Assembly: GCA_900550695.1 (NCBI GenBank)
Contig: URTF01000025.1
Span: forward strand, 1-28,211
DNA from: an uncultured Ruminococcus sp.
GTDB taxonomy: Bacteria; Bacillota; Clostridia; Oscillospirales; Ruminococcaceae
Direction of reading: 5' to 3'
DNA: 28,211 nucleotides
Positions 23,217 to 28,211 of the stretch are shown here, piece after piece. Below the pieces are notes generated by a model, which made no database searches, was not told where the DNA came from, and worked only from the letters and a program-made list of their open reading frames with translations. The translations under genes and the position numbers were made by a program. How positions within the stretch are numbered: position 1 is the stretch's first letter; each line of letters begins with the position of its first letter.

Positions 23217-24125
23217 ATGAGCTGGGACGAAAAGCTTAACTCGTCTTTTTTGAGGGATCAGAACTTCGACATAAACGGTGAGCGTATGCGCATTGCACTG
23301 CGGGGATTCAAAATTTCGCTTATCTATGAGCTTATCAGCAGCGCAGCAATGATGTATTTATCGTTTCTTATGGTTCTGTATAAGTCTGCGTCCGTCATTT
23401 CCAACTCAATTGCGGGAAATCTTCTCGACACGATAAATGAAGTTATTGTTGATACGGGAAAAAACATTTCAAGCGTTGCTTACAACACAAGCGGCTGGCT
23501 CATAACATTTCCGCTCGCACTGCTGACGATGATCTTTTCGATCCTCGGAAACACATTCCATCTGAAATTTGCTCCGAAGGTAATGGCTGTGATCTATCCT
23601 GCGCATCTTATACTCGGTATCCTCGCAGGCTTCGGTCTTTTTGACGATATGAACGGTTTCTGGGCAGTCATGCTCATGGTTTATGCTCTTGCAGGCTTCT
23701 GGATAAACGATTTTACGGTGCGAGGACTGAAAGAGCTTGATTATCTTGTAACGCAGGAGGGTTTTCCGACTTTTAACCTTGCAGTATTCTATTTGCGGCG
23801 TTCGCATTATGCAAAAATGCGTGAAAAATGGCTTGCGGAACACCCCGAGCAAAAAACTGCTCCGAAAATAGAGACAGAAGAAAAGCGAATGGAAATGCTT
23901 GATATAACAGCGGAAAAAGAACAGCTCGGCATTATCCCGAACATTCAGGTGACGGCTGATTCTGCGGAAAAATGGCTTGAACAGAACAAGCTTGAAACCG
24001 ACAAGAAGCAAAACGACAGCGTTAAGGAAAACGCAATGGACGATCTTTCGACCGCAGACCTCATTCTCCCAGACACAGATGAATATTACGCAAAAAGCAT
24101 AGAACCGAAAGTAAAAAGGCATTAA
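23217..24125 (+). CDS. Unknown membrane protein within the pyr operon
   Basis: A 302-residue protein that I do not recognise. It has about four hydrophobic segments (roughly 33-54, 93-113, 121-141 and 144-164), with a 37-residue polar stretch between the first two. A long charged C-terminal part (165-302), rich in Glu and Lys, is probably cytoplasmic and contains helix-forming segments (KTAPKIETEEKRMEML). There is no signal peptide or known catalytic motif. AAGGGGG precedes the ATG. It lies on the same strand between carB and pyrK with no strong terminator on either side, so it is probably co-transcribed with the pyr genes. A functional link to pyrimidine metabolism is not shown. Confidence 0.75.
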   Translation: MSWDEKLNSSFLRDQNFDINGERMRIALRGFKISLIYELISSAAMMYLSFLMVLYKSASVISNSIAGNLLDTINEVIVDTGKNISSVAYNTSGWLITFPLALLTMIFSILGNTFHLKFAPKVMAVIYPAHLILGILAGFGLFDDMNGFWAVMLMVYALAGFWINDFTVRGLKELDYLVTQEGFPTFNLAVFYLRRSHYAKMREKWLAEHPEQKTAPKIETEEKRMEMLDITAEKEQLGIIPNIQVTADSAEKWLEQNKLETDKKQNDSVKENAMDDLSTADLILPDTDEYYAKSIEPKVKRH

Positions 24126-24144
24126 TACCGATCTCTAATGAATG

Positions 24145-24203
24145 GCAGACATAAAATCGGCGTAAGATCCATTAGTTCGGGATTTTGCTTGATTTTTGTA
24201 CAC
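24145..24203. repeat. Dispersed hairpin repeat, copy 1 (upstream of pyrK)
   Basis: This sequence matches the one at 28160-28211 with about five substitutions and one indel over ~50 bases, including an identical 15-base block GATTTTGCTTGATTT. Each copy is an imperfect palindrome: AAAATC...AAGATCC pairs with GGGATTTT...GATTTT around a loop ATTAGTTC. It ends with TTTTTGTACAC, 27 bases before the pyrK ATG. Confidence 0.75.
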
Positions 24204-24230
24204 ATTCCGATCAGATATAAGGAGGTTATT

Positions 24231-25007
24231 ATGAAATACACACAAGGCTGCTACCCTATCATATCCAAAACAGCTCTTGCAAAAGAAATTTACGATATGA
24301 CGATACTCTGCCCCGATGCCGCTCAGGCTGCACAGCCGGGTCAGTTCATTAACATAAAGGTTGACGGATTTATGCTCCGCCGACCTATTTCGATATGCGG
24401 TATAGACAAGGAAAAAGGAACTCTCCGCATTGTTTTTGAAGTCAGAGGAAAGGGCACAAAGGAGCTTTCACAGCTTGCAGAGGGCGACCTCATTGACATT
24501 ATCGCTCCGCTCGGCGGAAACGGATTCAAGCTTGACGGCTATAACAAGGCTGTCATCATCGGCGGCGGCATAGGAAATCCTCCGATGGTTCCGATTGCTG
24601 AACACTTCGGCGCAAACGCCAAGGTAATAAGCGGTTTCAGAAACTCCTCCGCTGTTATTCTTCAGAATGATTTTGCAAAAACGGGCGCACAGACTATCCT
24701 CTGCACCGACGACGGCTCGGCAGGAAGAAAAGGCTTCGTTATCGATGCTCTCAGGGAAGAGATCGCAAAGGAAAAGCCTGATGTTATCTACGCCTGCGGT
24801 CCTTCCGTAATGCTCAAAAAAATTGTTGAGATCGCAAGGGAAAACGGCATAAAGACGCAGGTTTCTCTTGAAGAAAGAATGGGCTGCGGAATAGGTGCTT
24901 GCCTTGTCTGTGTCTGCAGAACTATCCGTGACGGCGAGGAATTTTATTCCCACGTCTGCAAGGACGGCCCTGTATTTGACGGCGAGGAGGTAAATTTCGA
25001 TGAATAA
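24231..25007 (+). CDS. pyrK: Dihydroorotate dehydrogenase electron-transfer subunit PyrK
   Basis: An iron-sulfur flavoprotein that passes electrons from PyrD to NAD+. The 258 residues have an FAD-binding beta barrel with RRPISIC (residues 50-56), a NAD-binding Rossmann region with GGGIGNPP, and a C-terminal [2Fe-2S] site Cys219-x4-Cys224-x2-Cys227 then Cys243, as in B. subtilis PyrK. The ATG at 24231 follows AAGGAGG; the frame is open further upstream, but that stretch lies in the hairpin repeat. Its last 8 bases overlap pyrD. Confidence 0.97.
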   Translation: MKYTQGCYPIISKTALAKEIYDMTILCPDAAQAAQPGQFINIKVDGFMLRRPISICGIDKEKGTLRIVFEVRGKGTKELSQLAEGDLIDIIAPLGGNGFKLDGYNKAVIIGGGIGNPPMVPIAEHFGANAKVISGFRNSSAVILQNDFAKTGAQTILCTDDGSAGRKGFVIDALREEIAKEKPDVIYACGPSVMLKKIVEIARENGIKTQVSLEERMGCGIGACLVCVCRTIRDGEEFYSHVCKDGPVFDGEEVNFDE

Positions 25008-25911
25008 ATTAGCTGTAAATTTCGCAGGTGTTGACTTCAAAAACCCCGTTATCCCTGCATCGGGAACATTCGGCTACGGCAAGGAATACGAAGAGTTCTT
25101 CGACCTTTCCAGGCTCGGCGGCATCAGCGTAAAAGGTACGACCGAAAAGCTCCGCACGGGCAATCTCCCACCGAGGATCGCAGAAACACCGTCGGGTATG
25201 CTCAACAGCGTCGGACTTCAGAACCCCGGCGTTGACCATTTCATCGCACACGAACTCCCCTACCTTATGGGAAAAAATACAGTCATCATCGCAAATATGG
25301 CAGGCTCGACAGCTGACGGTTACCGTGAAGTTGCTGAAAAGCTCGACCGGACCGATGTTCCCATGATCGAAGTAAACATTTCCTGCCCGAACGTCAAGGC
25401 AGGCGGCGCAGCATTCGGCGTAAGCTGTGAGGGTGCGGCTCAGATAACAAAGATAGTTCGTGCAGCAACAAAGAAGCCGATAATGATAAAGCTTTCCCCT
25501 AACGTTACAAACATTGCAGAGATCGCAAAGGCTGTCGAAGCAGAAGGTGCAGACGCAGTTTCGCTTATCAACACGCTTCTCGGAATGAGAATAGATATTC
25601 GTACAAAGCGTCCTATTCTTCATAATAATGTCGGCGGACTTTCGGGGCCTGCTGTTTTCCCAGTTGCCGTAAGAATGGTATGGCAGGTCGCAAACGCTGT
25701 TAAGATCCCCGTTTGCGGAATGGGCGGCATCTCCACTTGGGAGGACGCTGTTGAAATGATGATGGCAGGTGCTTCTACTGTTCAGATCGGCGCTGCTCTT
25801 TTCAATGATCCTCTTGCAGCTGTAAAGATAATCGACGGTCTTGAAAAATATGTGGAGGATAACCACCTCAACAGCATCAATGACATTGTCGGCGCAGTAA
25901 AGCCATGGTAA
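25000..25911 (+). CDS. pyrD: Dihydroorotate dehydrogenase catalytic subunit, type 1B
   Basis: An FMN enzyme oxidising dihydroorotate to orotate, working with PyrK so that NAD+ is the acceptor, as suits an anaerobe. The 303 residues show the type 1B features: FKNPVIPASGTFGYG near the start, catalytic Cys129 in VNISCPNVKAGG, and the FMN phosphate region GMGGISTWEDA followed by AGASTVQIGAAL. The ATG overlaps the 3' end of pyrK by 8 bases. It is the last clear pyr gene of the operon; pyrB and pyrE are not in the window. Confidence 0.98.
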   Translation: MNKLAVNFAGVDFKNPVIPASGTFGYGKEYEEFFDLSRLGGISVKGTTEKLRTGNLPPRIAETPSGMLNSVGLQNPGVDHFIAHELPYLMGKNTVIIANMAGSTADGYREVAEKLDRTDVPMIEVNISCPNVKAGGAAFGVSCEGAAQITKIVRAATKKPIMIKLSPNVTNIAEIAKAVEAEGADAVSLINTLLGMRIDIRTKRPILHNNVGGLSGPAVFPVAVRMVWQVANAVKIPVCGMGGISTWEDAVEMMMAGASTVQIGAALFNDPLAAVKIIDGLEKYVEDNHLNSINDIVGAVKPW

Positions 25912-25931
25912 CGGAGGTCACCTCTTTATAA

Positions 25932-26870
25932 ATGGAAACTAAAAAAAGCATACTTGAAAATCCCAAAATGGTGCTGCCGTCGGCGATGCTCTGCTGCCTT
26001 TTGTGGGGCAGTGCATTTCCGCTGGTGAAAATAGGATTTTCATGGCTCAACATCTCGTCCGAGGATATCCCGACTGAGATACTTTACGCAGGACTTCGCT
26101 TCACGCTCGCAGGAGTTATCGCAATTATCATCACAAGCCTTATAAGCGGAAAATTTCTCCGCCCGACAATGAAAAGCCTGCCGAAAGTCTTCTCACTCAG
26201 TATGTTTCAGACGATATTGCAGTATCTTTTCTTCTACATCGGACTTTCCAACACTTCCGGAGTAAAGGCATCGGTAATTGAGGCGATGAATGTTTTCGTT
26301 GCGCTCATCGTTTCCTGCCTTATCTTCCGAATGGAAAAATTCACCGCAGCGAAGATCATCGGCAGTATTATCGGCTTTGCGGGAGTTGTTATAATCAATG
26401 TCAGCAAAGGCGACCTCGCAGGCGGACTTACGCTCAAAGGCGAGGGCTTCATACTTATCTCGACCGTGGCGTATGCGTTTTCTTCCGTCCTGATGAAACA
26501 CTGGTCGAACGAAGAAAACCCGATGATGATGAGCGCATGGCAATTCCTGCTCGGAGGAATAGTAATGTCAATACTCGGCTTTGCACTCGGCGGCAGGATA
26601 AGCGGATTTGATCTGAAATCTGTACTGCTGCTGATATACCTTGCATCACTCTCGGCGATAGCATATTCGCTCTGGGCATCACTGCTCAAATATTATCCCG
26701 TTTCAAGAATTGCCGTTTATGGTTTTATGAACCCCGTTTTCGGATTTATTCTTTCGGCGTTTCTGCTCGGAGAATCGGAAGCGTTCGGTCTGAAAAGCAT
26801 TGCCGCACTTGTGCTTGTGTGCCTTGGGATCTACATTGTCAATTATACAAAAAATACGAATAAAGTATAA
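25932..26870 (+). CDS. EamA/DMT family transporter
   Basis: A 312-residue membrane protein with about ten helices in two EamA halves, of the drug/metabolite transporter superfamily. LLWGSAFPLVKIGF near the N-terminus and AYSLWASLLKYYP, then a conserved VYGFMNPVFGFILSA segment, are typical. The substrate is unknown. It starts 20 bases after pyrD, so read-through from the pyr operon is likely. The binding site GGAGG (25913-25917) is 14 bases from the ATG and can form a small stem GAGG-tca-CCTC (25914-25924), which may lower translation. It ends in a very strong hairpin. Confidence 0.88.
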   Translation: METKKSILENPKMVLPSAMLCCLLWGSAFPLVKIGFSWLNISSEDIPTEILYAGLRFTLAGVIAIIITSLISGKFLRPTMKSLPKVFSLSMFQTILQYLFFYIGLSNTSGVKASVIEAMNVFVALIVSCLIFRMEKFTAAKIIGSIIGFAGVVIINVSKGDLAGGLTLKGEGFILISTVAYAFSSVLMKHWSNEENPMMMSAWQFLLGGIVMSILGFALGGRISGFDLKSVLLLIYLASLSAIAYSLWASLLKYYPVSRIAVYGFMNPVFGFILSAFLLGESEAFGLKSIAALVLVCLGIYIVNYTKNTNKV

Positions 26871-26911
26871 AATAACCGCTGTTCAAAGTAGATTTGAACA
26901 GCGGTTATTTT
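26869..26911. terminator. Bidirectional terminator with 19-bp perfect stem
   Basis: Arms 26869-26887 and 26893-26911 are exact complements around a 5-base loop. TTTT ends the stem on both strands. The arms overlap the stop codons of both convergent genes (EamA stop 26868-26870; AI-2E stop 26910-26912). Confidence 0.92.
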
Positions 26912-28049
26912 AATTTTCATCAAGCTTTTCCTTGATTATGCCGTAAAGCACCGAGGTTATCGGGACTGCTAAAAGTATTCCTACACAGCCGCCAAGCTTT
27001 GCGCCGATAAGAATTGCGATAAGCACGGGCAGCGGCGGAAGTCCCATACTTTTTCCGACCACCTTCGGGTAAATAAGATTATTTTCAAGCTGCTGCAAAA
27101 TGATTATGAACACCACGAACCACACTGCAGATATCGGTTTGACGAGAAAAAGCAGAAATGCACACGGTATCGTTCCTATTATCGCCCCAACGACAGGCAT
27201 AAGTGCGGTTATGCCTATTATAAAGCTTATCAGAAGCGCATAATCGAACCTGAAGAGCTTCATTCCGACATAGCAAAGTCCACCGAGAATTGCCGCCTCG
27301 GTGATCTGACCGCTGACGAAACGTGAAAAGACCTCATAAACGGTGTAATAAAGCTTCGCATAACGCTTGTAACGCTGTTCGGACATTATTTTTTGCGAAA
27401 TTCTTCGCACGATGCTCCGCAGCTTATCCTTTGCAATGAGAATATAGATCGAGATCACTATCCCGATGAAAAAATCGGTCAGAAATCCGACAAAGCCTGC
27501 GGTTTTTCCGTAAAAATCAGCCGCTATCTCGGGAAGCTTCTCCCCTGCCTTTTCGATCATCGAACCGACAGCAGGGATTATTCCGAGTTTGTCATTTTCC
27601 GAAAGCCTGCTGTAAAAATAGTTTATCCTGTCAAAATATATGTCGCTGTTTGAAACGAGAATTTTAACGCTGTCCAGAATTTGCGGAATTATTATCCCGA
27701 CAGCCGCCGCAGCTATTGCAACAAGCAGAATATACCCGAGCGTGACCGACAGCACCCAGCGAGCCTTGTGTTTTTCGCTTCGGGAGCTTGCGGTTATCCT
27801 TGCAATACTGTTGAAAGCGGTATAGTGCCGTTTTGCCGAGCGTGACAAAATTTCGTCCGAAAGCTTACCGCAAAGTTCATATATCTTGCAGACGGGTCGG
27901 TTTATCACGAACGCTGCAGCCATTCCTATAATAATCGGACGAAACACCTGAAATGCATCGCTGATAAGCCGAAATGCAAGCTCGGGGTTTACTGCCGCAG
28001 CGAGCAGAAGTGTTCCTCCGAATATCATAATTTTATACTTTCGCTCCAA
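26910..28049 (-). CDS. AI-2E family transporter (YdiK/PerM/TqsA type membrane protein)
   Basis: A membrane protein of 379 residues with about eight hydrophobic segments, matching AI-2E/PerM family length. Typical pieces are VINRPVCKIYELC after the first helices, the central LGIIPAVGSMIEKAGEKLPE, GFLTDFFIGIVISIYIL, and the signature NNLIYPKVVGKSMGLPPL near the end. Members export AI-2, ions or other solutes; the substrate here is unknown. I chose the TTG at 28049 with AAAGGCGG upstream. The frame extends to 28109, but that start would lie in the T run of a terminator. Confidence 0.85.
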   Translation of the reverse strand: MERKYKIMIFGGTLLLAAAVNPELAFRLISDAFQVFRPIIIGMAAAFVINRPVCKIYELCGKLSDEILSRSAKRHYTAFNSIARITASSRSEKHKARWVLSVTLGYILLVAIAAAAVGIIIPQILDSVKILVSNSDIYFDRINYFYSRLSENDKLGIIPAVGSMIEKAGEKLPEIAADFYGKTAGFVGFLTDFFIGIVISIYILIAKDKLRSIVRRISQKIMSEQRYKRYAKLYYTVYEVFSRFVSGQITEAAILGGLCYVGMKLFRFDYALLISFIIGITALMPVVGAIIGTIPCAFLLFLVKPISAVWFVVFIIILQQLENNLIYPKVVGKSMGLPPLPVLIAILIGAKLGGCVGILLAVPITSVLYGIIKEKLDEN

Positions 28050-28105
28050 CTCCGCACCGCCTTTCAGTTCTCCCCTATATTTTAGTCGGAAAAACGAAAG
28101 AGTAT

Positions 28106-28139
28106 GCAAAAAGGGTACCGAAATTACATCGATACCCTT
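28106..28139 (-). terminator. Intrinsic terminator upstream of the AI-2E gene
   Basis: On the minus strand AAGGGTA-t-CGA pairs with TCG-g-TACCCTT (28111-28139), followed by five T residues. It would end a minus-strand gene lying beyond the window, or act as an attenuator for the AI-2E gene. Confidence 0.75.
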
Positions 28140-28159
28140 AATACTAATTTTTAATCAAA

Positions 28160-28211
28160 GTGTAGACAAAAATCGGCGCAAAATCCATTTATTCGAGATT
28201 TTGCTTGATTT
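28160..28211. repeat. Dispersed hairpin repeat, copy 2 (cut by window edge)
   Basis: It is homologous to 24145-24203. GTGTAGACAAAAATC and GCAAAATC can pair with GATTTTGC and GATTT(TTGTACAC), the last part being expected beyond the edge from copy 1. The outer ends GTGTA and TACAC would make a complete palindromic element of about 60 bp. Confidence 0.72.

Noticed and set aside
24138..24230. Longer PyrK with 31 extra N-terminal residues
   Set aside because: The extension is encoded by the hairpin repeat, has no homology to PyrK, and a good ribosome binding site precedes the internal ATG at 24231.

Overview
The window looks like chromosomal DNA from a gut or rumen Firmicute of the Oscillospiraceae, most probably a Ruminococcus. 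This is inferred from the plant-fibre glycosidases, a formate-forming PFL system, BirA-type biotin operators, a PyrR-attenuated pyrimidine operon, a two-subunit type 1B dihydroorotate dehydrogenase and moderate GC with AT-rich intergenic DNA. No phage, transposase, CRISPR array, rRNA or tRNA was seen. Most genes are ordinary core metabolism; the unusual content lies mainly in regulatory DNA and RNA.

Left part (1-4500, minus strand): a hemicellulose side-chain operon, read right to left as GH43 xylosidase, GH27 galactosidase/arabinopyranosidase-like enzyme, GH43 arabinosidase-like enzyme, and possibly the start of another gene at the edge. It begins at a perfect-consensus promoter whose start region is covered by a 13-bp palindrome. 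A 155-bp imperfect inverted repeat sits before the last GH43 gene and could hide its ribosome binding site in read-through mRNA.

4494-9480: bioY and a Cys-rich DUF1284 gene under a promoter carrying two matching BirA-type operators; a divergent DUF308 membrane protein; a hotdog thioesterase; an unrecognised protein with nuclease-like motifs; maf; a GNAT acetyltransferase; and the Mn(II) exporter gene mntP behind a full yybP-ykoY (manganese) riboswitch with a readable terminator/antiterminator. A MATE transporter follows (9481-10818).

11100-14400: pflB and its activase gene pflA, separated by an intrinsic terminator that should make the catalytic enzyme more abundant than its activase. Next comes a lipoprotein made of two tandem copies of one domain.

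15640-25911: a pyrimidine operon, pyrR-pyrC-pyrF-carA-carB-(unknown membrane protein)-pyrK-pyrD, preceded by a consensus promoter and a PyrR attenuator in which the binding loop, antiterminator and terminator can all be traced. With glutamine, bicarbonate and ATP, CarAB makes carbamoyl phosphate; PyrC, PyrDK and PyrF supply later steps to UMP. pyrB and pyrE are not in the window. A DMT-family transporter gene follows pyrD and ends in a 19-bp perfect hairpin shared with a convergent AI-2E-family membrane protein gene. Two copies of a roughly 55-bp hairpin repeat lie upstream of pyrK and at the right edge.
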